A program made the translations under genes and the position numbers. A stretch of 30,471 nt of DNA, taken from positions 1 through 30,471 of the forward strand of contig CALSCO010001275.1 in NCBI GenBank assembly GCA_943704415.1. The letters are read 5' to 3'. The notes under the pieces were generated by a model, which made no database searches, was not told where the DNA came from, and saw only the letters and a list, made by a program, of their open reading frames with translations. Each line of letters starts with the position of its first letter. Position 1 is the first letter of the stretch. Below, piece after piece: positions 17,729 through 26,876 of this stretch. Source of the DNA: Parvularia atlantis (lineage: Eukaryota; Opisthokonta; Rotosphaerida).

Positions 17729-20110
17729 TCAGAACAGCACCACCGACGAGCCCATGTTGGCCGCGATTGTGCCGTCTTGTGGCGAGACGGCGAGGCTGCG
17801 CACAGCGAGGCTGCGCACGACGAGGGTGCTCCGGTGGCGCTCCGGCGATTTGAGAATGGTGCGGCCGCGCATGGCTCCCTGTTGACTCGCTTCGTCCCGT
17901 AGGCGCGCTTCGTTCTGCTGCAACTGCTCGCTCCACATGTGCTCGAGCTCGCCGGTGGGCCGAAATGCGGCGATCTGACCCGTGCTCAGGCCCACGAGGA
18001 GAAGGTCCGCGGCGGCGTCCCAGGCGACAGCGGTCGGCTTACCCTTCTTGATGCTGTCAAGGATCTCAAAGTGCGGCGGAAACGTCGCAGCTGGTGCGGC
18101 CGGAACGGGTTGAGCGACAATGCGCACAGGATCGCCGTGGCGAAGACCACCCGCGCCGTCGTTCAGAGGGACAGAGTCGCCGGTGTCGAGTGCGAGCAAT
18201 GCAAGACTGGTACAGCCGCTGAACTCGTCGAGGTAGACAAATGCAGCCAGCTTGACGTTGCTGTCCACGGCCACGCAAGGCCACCCGCGGCACGTGCCCC
18301 CTTGGTGCACTACCGCAGCTTGCTGTCTATGAGGCGGCCGTATGTCCTTCTCCCAGACGACTGTGCTGTCGTTGCGCAGCCGTCGCACAAAGCCGTCCGT
18401 GCATGTCGTCAGCATACCGCCATCCGGCAGCACGTCCATGCACGTCACGCAGAAGCGCTCGATCGGCACGTGGCGTAGGATCGCGCCCGTGAAGATGTTG
18501 AGCTCAGCCAGACCAGGCTGCCCGCCTTGAGTGCCGTGACAGACGGCGTTGCCAGACACGTCGTACAGCTGACCACCGGCACGTGACGGCGGCATGGATA
18601 CCCATACCGTACCCATCGGCGTTGCCGCGACCGCACACGCCAGTCCTGGCGCGGCAAGCGTCCGCTGATGCGTGCCGGCGTGGCTGTAGATGTGCAGCTG
18701 CGGTTGCTGAGCGTCCGCGATGACGACGAAACCGTCCACGGTACACGTAACGCTCGAGGCTGTGATGAGCGAGCCCGGTGCGGCCCTGGCGCTCGTGAGG
18801 TCGATGATGACGCTTGGTGTTGTGATGTCGGCATACTTGCGCGCAGGCCGCCCGTGCAGTGGTCCGTCCATGATCCGGCCCAGTTGAGCTGCGTCCGTGT
18901 CGAGCGCGGCGGCGGGCGAGATGCGCCAGCCCATGACGATGTGCGTTGTCTTGCTGATCGCGAGTGCGGTGTTGATCTCGTGCTTATTGAGATCGTCCAT
19001 GCGAGCCACGAGCTGCCCGCGCGAGCTGGCCGCGTGCGCTGTCGCCGCCGCTGAGAGAGCGCCGGCATGCACCCGCACGGCGTCGATGTGCTCCTTCGCC
19101 ACGACAAGGCTGTCCTTCTGATCGCTGAGCGTCTTGATGTCGCCGTCGATCTGGTCCTTGAGGCGCTGCTTGAGGCTGGCCTGGCGCTGGCGGAGCTCCT
19201 CGGCCTTGCGCAGCAGCGGCGCAATGAGAGGGTCAAAGTGCTCGTCGACGTCGCGGCTGGCCTTCTTGAGGTGCGCTTCCAGGTGCTTCATCTCGTCCTC
19301 GAGCGTGCGGATGGCTTGCGCGTATTTCTGCGCCCGCGGCGCCAGGTTGTTGCTCATCTGCACAACAAGCTGCCGCTGCTTGGTGAGGCCGGCGGCGACG
19401 TCGATCACGCTGTGGCCGTGGTGGCGCGCCCGGTTGACAATGCAGTCGTTGCAGGCGAGCTGGTTGCACTTGTCGCAGAAGAGCGTCGCCACTCGGCTCG
19501 TGTGCATGGCGCACATGGGCGTGTTGAGCGCAGCGTCCTCCTTGAGGCCCACTTGGTGCGTCTTGGTGTCCCTGTGGCGCTGATGGGCGCGCGCGTCGTC
19601 CTCGCAGAACTCGCCCTGGCAAGTCGCGCAGCGATGCGTCGCGGGCGCGGCGTCGCAGGCATGGCACGCCGCGATGGGCTGCTGCGCCGGCGTCGGCGCG
19701 AGCACGTCCTCGACCCTGAACGGCGCGTCGCACGGGATCTTGTCGTCGATGACGTTGCAGCACTTGTGGACCTTGCTTGGCGGATCGCGCGTCCTCTTGG
19801 TGGTTAGGCAGGCCGCGCAGATCGGGTGCATGCACGGCAGCCGGGCCGGGTTCTCGCCCAGCTCGTTCATGCAGAACGCGCACTCGGACGGCGGCCGTGC
19901 GGCAATGGGCGGACGGGCAGGAGGCGTCGTCGCAGGGCTGGCGAGAAAGGGCAGCTGCAGTTGAAGCGTCCGGCCACGCTGCTGCTGCTCCGCTTCACGC
20001 GCCTTGGCCGCCCGCTGCTCGGTGTCCACGTCGCTTGTGAAGAGCTCGCACGTCGCGTAGGCCACGGCCGCGTCGACGTCGTCGTGGTACATCTGCGCGC
20101 CGCCACTCAT
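17729..20110 (-). CDS. TRIM-like RING / double B-box / coiled-coil protein, intronless
   Basis: One uninterrupted reading frame of 793 residues. Residues 77-127 form a RING-like zinc domain (CAFC, CMHPICAAC, CC, C127), fitting an E3 ubiquitin ligase. Residues 149-186 form a first B-box (CHACD, CATC, HQRHRDTKTH) and residues 200-235 a second (CAMH, FCDKCNQLACNDC, HHGHS). A long coiled coil follows (about 243-340), rich in charged heptads such as DEMKHLEAHLKKASRDVDEH. The C-terminal 350 residues look like a beta-propeller of NHL/WD type, with repeated hydrophobic strands such as VTCTVDGFVVIADAQQPQLH and FCVTCMDVLPDGGMLTTC. The architecture is that of TRIM/RBCC proteins of the TRIM2/3/71 type, though the propeller repeats are too divergent to name. 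All multi-exon neighbours carry introns; this gene has none. Its target is unknown. Confidence 0.9.
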   Translation of the reverse strand: MSGGAQMYHDDVDAAVAYATCELFTSDVDTEQRAAKAREAEQQQRGRTLQLQLPFLASPATTPPARPPIAARPPSECAFCMNELGENPARLPCMHPICAACLTTKRTRDPPSKVHKCCNVIDDKIPCDAPFRVEDVLAPTPAQQPIAACHACDAAPATHRCATCQGEFCEDDARAHQRHRDTKTHQVGLKEDAALNTPMCAMHTSRVATLFCDKCNQLACNDCIVNRARHHGHSVIDVAAGLTKQRQLVVQMSNNLAPRAQKYAQAIRTLEDEMKHLEAHLKKASRDVDEHFDPLIAPLLRKAEELRQRQASLKQRLKDQIDGDIKTLSDQKDSLVVAKEHIDAVRVHAGALSAAATAHAASSRGQLVARMDDLNKHEINTALAISKTTHIVMGWRISPAAALDTDAAQLGRIMDGPLHGRPARKYADITTPSVIIDLTSARAAPGSLITASSVTCTVDGFVVIADAQQPQLHIYSHAGTHQRTLAAPGLACAVAATPMGTVWVSMPPSRAGGQLYDVSGNAVCHGTQGGQPGLAELNIFTGAILRHVPIERFCVTCMDVLPDGGMLTTCTDGFVRRLRNDSTVVWEKDIRPPHRQQAAVVHQGGTCRGWPCVAVDSNVKLAAFVYLDEFSGCTSLALLALDTGDSVPLNDGAGGLRHGDPVRIVAQPVPAAPAATFPPHFEILDSIKKGKPTAVAWDAAADLLLVGLSTGQIAAFRPTGELEHMWSEQLQQNEARLRDEASQQGAMRGRTILKSPERHRSTLVVRSLAVRSLAVSPQDGTIAANMGSSVVLF

Positions 20111-20363
20111 CAGTGACGGCAGGGGGAAGCCCCGCCGTGCCGACGCGAATCACGCACCGTGGCCGCCTCTGTCGCCACGAAGCGATCAAAGCCCATGTCG
20201 AGCAGCTGCGCGACTACGCCGTCGATCTGCGCGCGGGTGGCGGCCGTCAGCGACGGGTGGCGGCGCAAAGAGCCGCGGTTGGCGGCGCACCGCGTTCGCT
20301 TTGGCGCCGGACGTCATGCTGCGAATCGCCTTGCTGGAAACGCGGACAGTTACGATTCGCGAG

Positions 20364-20763
20364 ATGGACAGTCTGACCGGGGCGGCGTGCGCTGGCCCGG
20401 CCACGCCACCGCAGCAGCAGCCGCCGCCGCCGCAGCAGCAGCAGCAAGAGAACGAGCCGCCGGTGACGGCGACGCTGCACGGTGCGCACGTGCGCATAGC
20501 AAAGCGAGCAAAGCTGACAGCAATCGATGAGACAGCGCCGCTCCCGCGCCCGCCAAAGCCCGCGTTCATGAACCTGCAGATGAGCCCGACGGACGCGCTC
20601 ATGTCGCCCACGACGCACAAGCTGCACAAGAAGATGCGCCCGGCCGTGCCCGTGCAGTGCGTCGCCCGCGCGCGCGCGCGCTGTCGTCGTCGCCGTCTCA
20701 CACGGCGCGCACATCGCCAGCGGCTCGGCGCGGCCCGCGCAGCTGCTGCGGCTGCTCGAGTGA
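20364..20763 (+). CDS. Small uncharacterised protein with paired MSPT motifs
   Basis: Exons 20364-20656 and 20721-20763 give 111 residues, with a 64-nt intron (donor GTGCGT, CTCAC branch-like motif, CCAG acceptor). The N-terminal third is low-complexity Pro/Gln (encoded by CAG/CCG repeats). It is followed by VRIAKRAKLTAID, then the conserved-looking core MNLQMSPTDALMSPTTHKLH with KKMRP after it, and a tail ending QLLRLLE. The two SPT sites followed by basic residues resemble proline-directed (CDK/MAPK) phosphorylation sites. An upstream in-frame ATG at 20316 would add 16 residues. I do not recognise the family. The gene converges on the mitochondrial carrier with 50 bp between stops. Confidence 0.55.
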
Positions 20764-20813
20764 GCCGCGTCGGCCTGTTGTGTCTGTTCTTTTACTGCCC
20801 GCCGTATCGACCG

Positions 20814-22193
20814 TCACACGAGCACACGCGTGCGGATCAAGTCCGACACGACGTCAAACACGACGAGCAAGATGCCGCCGCCGGGGCCGAGGCGCACGAC
20901 CTTGGGCACGAAGCCCTTCCAGAGCGCGGCAAGCCTGCGCGCGTGCGCATGTGCACGTGTTGTCGATGCACTGCAGCTGCAGGCGAGCGAGAACGTGCGC
21001 GGCGCACCCTTCCTCGCGCGCGATCGTCGCCAGACCGGGCAGCGTCCAGTGGTACTTTGGCGCGCCCGAGGCTGTCAGCATCGAGCCCTGGTTCTGCGAC
21101 GCGCGCAATTAGCCGTAGTGCACGGCGTGCGGGCGGCGTGCCTGGATGCGCGTCTTGACGACGTCAAACGGCGTGTTGAGCATCGTTCCAAACGTCCCGC
21201 CCACGAAGCCCGCAGCAAAGTTGCGCCACGACTCTTGCGTCGACGTCTGGCGCAGCAGCGGCGTCAGACTCAGACGCATGCGCACGCACGCAGGCACAGG
21301 CGCGCACACCTTGGGCTGCGGCAGCGCGCCGCGCACAAAGTGGATGCAGCCAAAGTAGCCGCCGTTCCACACGCCGTTGCGCCACAGCGTCGACTCGATG
21401 CCCTTGTAGAACGCGGCGAGGCCTGCGACGGCGAGTGCGAAGCAAGCGGGTGGGTGCGCGTGCGGCGGCCGCGGGTGGGCGCGGGCGCACACCCTCCTGG
21501 CGCAAGATCTTGGCGGCGCAGTCGAAAGTGTTCTTGTACACGCCGCGCTGCACGCACGCATCCGCACGCGTGCACGCACGCGTGCACGCACGCACGTCAG
21601 ACTAGCACCACCGGCGCGGGGCGGCGACGAGGCGGCCGCGCACGTTCTTCGGGTCCTGCAGGCGGATCTTGACCAGCTCGAATGGGACAATGACGACGGC
21701 CTCGGTCATGCCCGCGAGCACGCCCGTCGCGACCGAGAGCGACTGGGTCATGCGCCCGTCGGCCGTGAGCGTGCGCCGGAGCCACCCGCCGTAAAACTCG
21801 TTGGCCGAGAACTTGATCGCGCGCTTGGGCGTCTCGACGAGGATGGGCGGGAGGAGGCCGCGGTAGAGCGACCAGAAGCCCTCGCGGCGGATGATCTTGC
21901 GGAAGCAGTCGAGCATGGACGTGTACCCGTCAGCGCCGCCCTTGCCCACCTGCAGCTGGAAGCGCGTCTTGACGACTGCGGGGCGGCCGCATCAGTCGCA
22001 TCGCGCCGTGTTGATGATGCGCGCAGACGCACCGTCGAGCGGGAACAGCACACACAGCTCGGTCACGCCCGCCACGGCGCCCGCGAGCAAGTTCCACTGG
22101 AACGGCAGCGGCTCTGCACTCCCCCCGTCAAGCCGCAGCGAGACACAGCAGCAGCACGCCGCGGCGATGTGACGCACGATGATGCGCCGACAT
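20814..22193 (-). CDS. SLC25A21: Mitochondrial 2-oxodicarboxylate carrier (SLC25A21/ODC1)
   Basis: This inner-membrane carrier exchanges 2-oxoadipate or 2-oxoglutarate in lysine and tryptophan breakdown or lysine synthesis. Exons on the minus strand: 22193-22178, 22113-22033, 21975-21644, 21547-21493, 21422-21310, 21246-21142, 21093-21008, 20934-20814 (909 nt, 302 residues; human 299). The three carrier repeats show FPLDVVKTRFQ, VPFELVKIRLQ and TPFDVVKTRIQ. Subfamily marks are LLPPILVETPKRAIKF (human LLPPILAETPKRAVKF), LWRNGVWNGGYFG and VPKVVRLGPGGGILLVV. The first exon is 16 nt (MSAHH plus one base). The intron after RIQ, 21094-21141, is best modelled with a GC donor. Intron 21548-21643 is built of GTGCGTGCAC-like repeats. 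The gene is divergent from the serine hydrolase. Confidence 0.93.
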
Positions 22194-22261
22194 CCGTCAC
22201 TGTATTCGAAGCTCGTGGTGTCACGCTACTCCACGGTTTACCCGGGTAAAAGCGAGAGCAC
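22194..22261. promoter_or_regulatory. 68-bp divergent promoter with a 14-bp perfect palindrome
   Basis: The gap between the carrier and hydrolase start codons contains TTTACCCGGGTAAA at 22237-22250, a perfect inverted repeat that stands out against the GC-rich background. Its place, 12 bp from the hydrolase ATG and 44 bp from the carrier ATG, suits a dimeric regulator or a core element serving both genes. No known factor is assigned. Confidence 0.45.
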
Positions 22262-22280
22262 ATGACCGTCCGGCTTACGA

Positions 22281-22315
<35 letters not shown>

Positions 22316-23894
22316 TTCGCGGCGCTCGCGGCGGCGGCGCGCCCGCGGCACCCCGCCGAACCGGCCGAGGCGGCCGAGTGGGCCGAGTTTGGCCCGTTCT
22401 TCCGGCGCTTCGAGCGGTTCGAGCGGGCGATGCGCACCGGCGCCGCGTTCGAGCCCGACACGCCCTGGCTCAAGACGTGCGCGGGCTGGTCGGCGCAGGA
22501 GATGTGCGCGACCGTGTTTGGCAGCGGCCTGAGCGAGGAGCTCGCGTACGCCGAGGACCTGGGCTACATCCCGCGCGCCGCCGTCTCGTTCGAGGTCGAC
22601 TACGTCGACAAGTCGGTCACGGCGATGTGCCTCTACAACAACCCGCTCAACCAGACGTACAAGTCCATCTGGCGCCAGGGCCTCGGCTGCACCCTCGTCG
22701 AGCGCCTGAGCGAGGCCGAGATCCGCGCGATCGACACGGGCGACCAGGCCCCGCGCCCGCTCGATCCGGCCGTGCCCTGGCCGCTCGGTGACGGCTTCTT
22801 CCCCGAGCGCGTGCCCGACGGCGTCGACCTCGACTGCCTCGAGCGTGTCACGGCCGAGGACTTTGCCGACCGCATCGCCAACCCGCGCGCGACCGTCGTC
22901 ATCTACAAGGGCGAGCTCGTGTACGAGCGCTACGCCCCCGGCATCACCAAGGACAACCCCCTCATCGGCTGGAGTGCGACCAAGAGCCTCACCCAGGCCC
23001 TGCTGTCGACCGTGGTCAAGGACGGCCTGATCGACATCTACCGCCCGGCCGACGTGGTCGAGTGGTACGTTGACCGCAACGACCCGCGCCAGAACATCAC
23101 CTACGACATGATGCTGCGCATGAGCTCGGGCACGCGCTGGACCGGTACGCCCCGCGCACGGTGGTGCGCTTGTGCTCACACGCGCGCCCCCCTTCCGCCT
23201 GCAGGCGACGTCCCGCCCACGACCGGCTGCATCTTCTGGTCCGACGCCGACTGCGCGCACAAGTGCGCCCTGCAGCCCCTGGTCGAGGAGCCCGACACGG
23301 TCTGGAACTACAACAGCGGCTCGTCGTACATCATGTCGCGCGAGCTGCTCGAGAACCGCCGCGACCGCCAGTGGAACAACTACGAGTGGCCCAAGAACAA
23401 GCTCTTCCGCCGTATCAGCGCCAACTCGATGTACATCGAGTACCAGCCCAACGGTGTCTTCCTCGGCGGCGCGTACGGCTACGGCACGCCGCGCGACTGG
23501 GCGCGCTTCGGCCTGCTCTTCCTGCGCGACGGCGTGTGGGTCGACGGCGAGCGTCTGCTTCCCGAGGGCTGGGTCCGGTGCGTGCGCGTGTGCGCCGCGT
23601 GTGCTTGCGTGTGCTCACGCCCTTGCGCTGCGCCCCCGGGTTAGGTACACGAGCACGCCCACGCCCGACAATAACAGCTACGGTGCGCACTTCTGGCGCA
23701 ACCCGAGTGTGGACGACCGCCTGTTCTTCGCCTCCGGCTTCCGCAACCAGAACGTCTACGTCTTCCCGCGGCAGGACCTCGTCGTCGCGCGCTTCGCCAT
23801 GCCGCCGCTGGCCGCAGTCAACGCGTTTGACTCGACCACGTACCTGCGCAACATGCTCACGTGCTTCCCGGGCGCACCGGCCAAGGCCGTCTGA
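22262..23894 (+). CDS. Secreted serine hydrolase, beta-lactamase class C-like fold
   Basis: Exons: 22262-23144, 23205-23577, 23645-23894 (1506 nt, 501 residues). The N-terminus is a signal peptide whose hydrophobic core is nine consecutive Val (residues 8-16) followed by Ala-rich sequence. The first 190 residues contain several Cys (CAGWSAQEMC, MCLYNN) and suit an extracytoplasmic protein. The catalytic module starts near residue 200. The nucleophile motif SxxK is Ser237-Ala-Thr-Lys240 in LIGWSATKSLTQALL, and a YNSGSS block follows, as in penicillin-binding-like and 6-aminohexanoate-dimer hydrolase-like enzymes. MMLRMSSGTRW and YGTPRDWARFGLLFLRDGVW are typical of this family, and the tail RQDLVVARFAM holds the final strand. 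The substrate cannot be read from sequence: esterase, peptidase or amidase are possible. Confidence 0.88.
22283..22309 (+). repeat. (GTC)9 coding microsatellite
   Basis: Nine pure GTC codons encode the Val run of the hydrolase signal peptide. A change in repeat number would keep the frame and alter the length of the hydrophobic core. Confidence 0.95.
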
Positions 23895-24195
23895 TCGCGC
23901 GCGCGCGCGTACGTGATCGTGTGTGATATGGCAGAGTCTCACCAGTGTGACATGTCTTTGTGTTGAGCAGCAACGGCTCACCGCGGTTCGCCTGAGTTTT
24001 CTTTCCTGTTTTGTCCTTTTTTTTTCTTTTCTGCGCCTCGGGCTGGAGTAAGGCGCCTCTCTCGATCCCGCGCTGAGGTGCAGCGGGCCGAGGGTCGGCG
24101 TGGGCATTGCGCAGCAGTGACGTCCACGAGGCGCATCGCTGTGCACCAAGCAGCGTTGGCATGACAACCAGCTGTCACTTTTCCAACCCGCAGCG
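23895..24195. other. Intergenic with a T-rich tract
   Basis: These 301 bp lie between two plus-strand genes. The stretch 23996-24032 is almost pure T/C and is the most AT-rich run in the window. It could be part of the hydrolase 3' end-processing region or a pyrimidine-rich promoter or acceptor-like element of the next gene. Nothing else is seen. Confidence 0.55.
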
Positions 24196-24787
24196 ATGAC
24201 GACGACGCCGCCGCGCTCGACGGGCACCGCCGTGGCCGCCCCGGCGCCGCCGCACACGCCCGAGTTTGTGCAGATCAGCCCGAAGAAGACGCCCGCGCAG
24301 GACGCCGTCGCGAAGGAGCTCGACGTGTTCCGCCAGACGCTCGCGGCCAACCGGCGCAACATTGCCCCGGCCATCTTCGACTTCTTCATCCACTGGCACA
24401 ACGTCGTGGCCGACGAGTGCGCGCCGCGCGCCCGTGCCGCACCGCGCCGCGCATCGATCGCCCGCTCACGACGCCGCCAGGTTCAACGCCGAGCCCGACC
24501 TCGTCAAGTCGCCGTACAAGGTCGTGGTGCAGCACATGCGCCAGGCCGTCGAGGACACGCTCAGCCCGATCGTGCCGCTGTACGTCGTCTTCCTCAACAT
24601 CAACCGCCTCAAGGCCACGACGCAGCTCAACAGGAACCAGAAGTTTGACCGCCTCCTCGGCACGTTCAAGCTGCTCCTGCCCGGCGCCGACCCCGAGATC
24701 GACCTGCTTGACTCGATGAAGCACCTGACCATTGGCATGGCCCAGCGCCTGGAATATGTCGAGGACGGCGCGGCGCCGGCCATGTGA
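24196..24787 (+). CDS. Uncharacterised alpha-helical protein (175 residues)
   Basis: Exons 24196-24416 and 24481-24787, with a 64-nt intron of standard type. The first 30 residues are Pro/Thr/Ala-rich with an SPKK motif. The rest looks all-helical: AKELDVFRQTLAANRRNI, IFDFFIHWHNVVADEFN, YKVVVQHMRQAVEDTL, LYVVFLNINRLKATTQL and SMKHLTIGMAQRLEYVEDG. There is no signal peptide and no clear membrane span. The phase and the continuity of helix across the splice support the model. I do not recognise the family. It ends 105 bp from the RapGAP stop, tail-to-tail. Confidence 0.75.
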
Positions 24788-24892
24788 CGAGCCGCGCGGT
24801 CTGTGCGTGTGTGTTGTGGTTCGTGGCGGGAGGCACACAAGAGAGGAATAGGGTGGGGTGAATGAGTGACGTGAAGGGCGGGCGCGCTGGGC

Positions 24893-26388
24893 TCAGCCCA
24901 CGAAGCGCTGCGCCACTTCCTTGAGCAGCACCGCGCGCGTGCGTGCGATCTTGGGCGCGAACGACGGTGCCTTGTACGCCGCGCGCTCGCCGTTGACCAG
25001 CTTGTGCAACAAAAAGTCGCGCGCGACCGTGTCGCGGCCGATAATGCCGCTCAGCGGCAGGTCTGGCGTGAACGCGGGCACGCCCTTCTTGCGCGCGACC
25101 GTGAACCTGCGCGGGGCGCACGAGCGCGTGTCAGACGGGCCAAGCTGCCGACGTGTGCGGTGCTGCGCGCACTTGTAGCCCTCGTTCACGGGCGAGATGA
25201 CCGCGAGGATGTGGTTCTGCTTCGAGTCGATCGAGTCGATGTTGAGCGGCGTGCTGCCCTCCTGGAAGACGATCACGAGGATGTCGTTGCCGACGTGCCG
25301 CTTGCGCTCGAGCTGGTCACGCGCATGCGCGATGGGTGTGAGCACCGTGCCCGGGCCCCCACGCGCGCGCCTGCACGCGCACCTGCAGCTGCTCCGTCTC
25401 GTTGTACGGCAGCAGCGTCGAGACATGCAGCATCACCTCGTAGCCCTGCCACTTGGTGTAGACCGAGTGCGTCCCCGTGAGGTTGCCTGTGCGCGCGCGC
25501 ACGCACCACGCGTGAGCAGGCTCGCCCCATCGAGCCGGCAGCACGCACCGACCACGTCCAGGCCCGCGCGGTAGCCCTTCCAGTTCTGCAGTTCAATCTT
25601 CTCGCCGATGAACGTGAGGAACTCCTTGTACGCCTTGGACGTCTCCTCTTCACATGCGCGCACGCACGGTCAGCCGCTGCACGAGCCGCACACGCAACGC
25701 GTCCACGCACCGTAGCGGTTGTTGAACATCTGCTGCTCGGTCGTCTGCCCCTCCTTGGCGTAGAGCAGGCCAAACTTGTAGCTGCGGATGACCTGGCGCT
25801 CCTCCATCGCGAGCAACTCCGACGGCAGGTTGGGGTTTTTGCACGACTTTAGGCTGCCGACGGGGATGTCGGGCGAGAGCCGCGCGAGGATGGCGCTAGT
25901 CGTTGGCCCGAACCCTGCCGGTCGCCTTAGCCGCACAAGAAGCGGACGAAGCGACGCGCACCGAGCAGCGCGCGCCACCAGGGCGTCGCCACGTCCGCGG
26001 CCGGGCACGAGAGGCGCTCGCTGCCCTGTGCGCGTTCGTTCGCTTTGAGCCCAAGGAGAAGGAGAAGGAGAAGGAGAAGGAGGCGCGGACCTTGTCTGTC
26101 CGGTAGATGGCCTTGTACTGCCCGTCGGCGAGGATGAGCGAGACCGAGACGGGCCCGACGGGGCTGTCAGTGGCGAGGAGGTTGGCGTGGTCTGTGCGGC
26201 GCGTTGTCGTGAGCCAGCGGGACGGACGCGAGGCACGGCACGGCGCGCGCACCCTTCCCCATGAAGTGCTCCTTGTAGAAGATGATGTCCTTCTCGCACT
26301 CCTGCAGCAGCGACTCGTGCACCCCCGTCACCTTGGCCTCGGCCACACCCTCTTCGATCACGAACGCGCTGCTCGCCGCCACCGCCAT
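24893..26388 (-). CDS. Rap-type GTPase-activating protein (RapGAP)
   Basis: This protein stimulates GTP hydrolysis by Rap-family small GTPases using an Asn thumb. Exons on the minus strand: 26388-26253, 26191-26091, 26025-25962, 25914-25711, 25647-25549, 25486-25383, 25312-25173, 25106-24893 (1062 nt, 353 residues). Blocks matching human RAP1GAP in order are DIIFYKEHFMGK, SPVGPVSVSL, SYKFGLLYAKEGQTTEQQMF, YKEFLTFIGEKIELQNWKGY, GLDVV, RKRHVGNDILVIVFQEG with the catalytic Asn at residue 245, and DFLLHKLVNGERAAYKAPSF. The protein is little more than the catalytic module, without the long tail of animal RapGAPs. The donor of intron 26026-26090 is GTCCGC and the intron is filled by a TTCTCC repeat, so exons 2 and 3 are the least certain. 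Intron 4 ends in AAG. Confidence 0.92.
26053..26082. repeat. (AAGGAG)5 microsatellite in RapGAP intron
   Basis: Five AAGGAG units on the plus strand read as (CTCCTT)n in the RapGAP pre-mRNA. If the intron were retained, the frame would read a Ser-Phe repeat. Confidence 0.9.
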
Positions 26389-26639
26389 CCTGCCGCGCCG
26401 CCGGGCCGCCGCGCCGCTGTCAGGCGAGGCGATCTTCCGTAACGACGCGAAGGACAACAAAGGGGATGCGAGCTTTCGCGAGCGGCGCGGCAGACGCGCA
26501 ACGCGCAACGAGCAAGCAGACGCACAGCGAGCAGGCAGCAGCAGGGCACGGCAGGCGAGCAGCGAGCAGCGCGGCGCAGGAGGCGACGAGGGCGCACCGG
26601 GCCGAGCGCCTTCTGCGCAATTGACAGTCGGGGGCGGGA
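26389..26639. other. Upstream of RapGAP; no gene seen
   Basis: These 251 bp lie between the RapGAP start and the small repeat-bearing ORF. The plus strand of 26490-26590 is purine- and GCA-rich (many GCAG and GAGCA words). No conserved coding signal is seen. It presumably holds the RapGAP promoter. Confidence 0.4.
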
Positions 26640-26876
26640 TTAAACAGCGCGGCTGCAGCTCATGTTTTGCACGTGGCTGATGGCGTCGTCGAGGCGGTCG
26701 GCGACGTCGCCGCGGCGCACGGCAAACGCGTCAAAGTAGGCGCGGACGATGTCGTCGACGAACGCGAGCCACTCGTCCTCGCTGCGCATGCGCTGCTCCT
26801 CGTCGTCGCGTGAGCGGCTTGTCGAAGCAGCAAGCAGCCGCACGCCTCGACTTTGCCTTTGCCCCGCGCCGCGCAT
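26640..26876 (-). pseudogene. Small ORF containing a duplicated terminal-exon fragment
   Basis: On the minus strand, 26876-26844 and 26792-26640 join in phase across a 51-nt intron to give 61 residues. The residues RMRSEDEWLAFVDDIVRAYF and the next 16, to DRLDD, are identical to the last exon of the gene at the right edge of the window. The sequence then diverges into AISHVQNMSCSRAV and a stop, where the other copy continues for about 30 more residues. The identical DNA runs through the intron and one base beyond its donor. It may be a truncated duplicate, a small active paralogue or an assembly join. I recognise no family. Confidence 0.45.
26685..26844. repeat. 160-bp perfect direct repeat, copy 1
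   Basis: Identical at every base to 30311-30470, in the same orientation, 3626 bp apart. It covers most of one exon, the whole 51-nt intron and one base of the exon before. Confidence 0.97.

Noticed and set aside
22238-23260. Long minus-strand reading frame of 340 codons opposite the serine hydrolase
   Set aside because: It is a shadow of the real gene: GC-rich third positions keep the antisense frame open, and its translation is low-complexity with no family motif.
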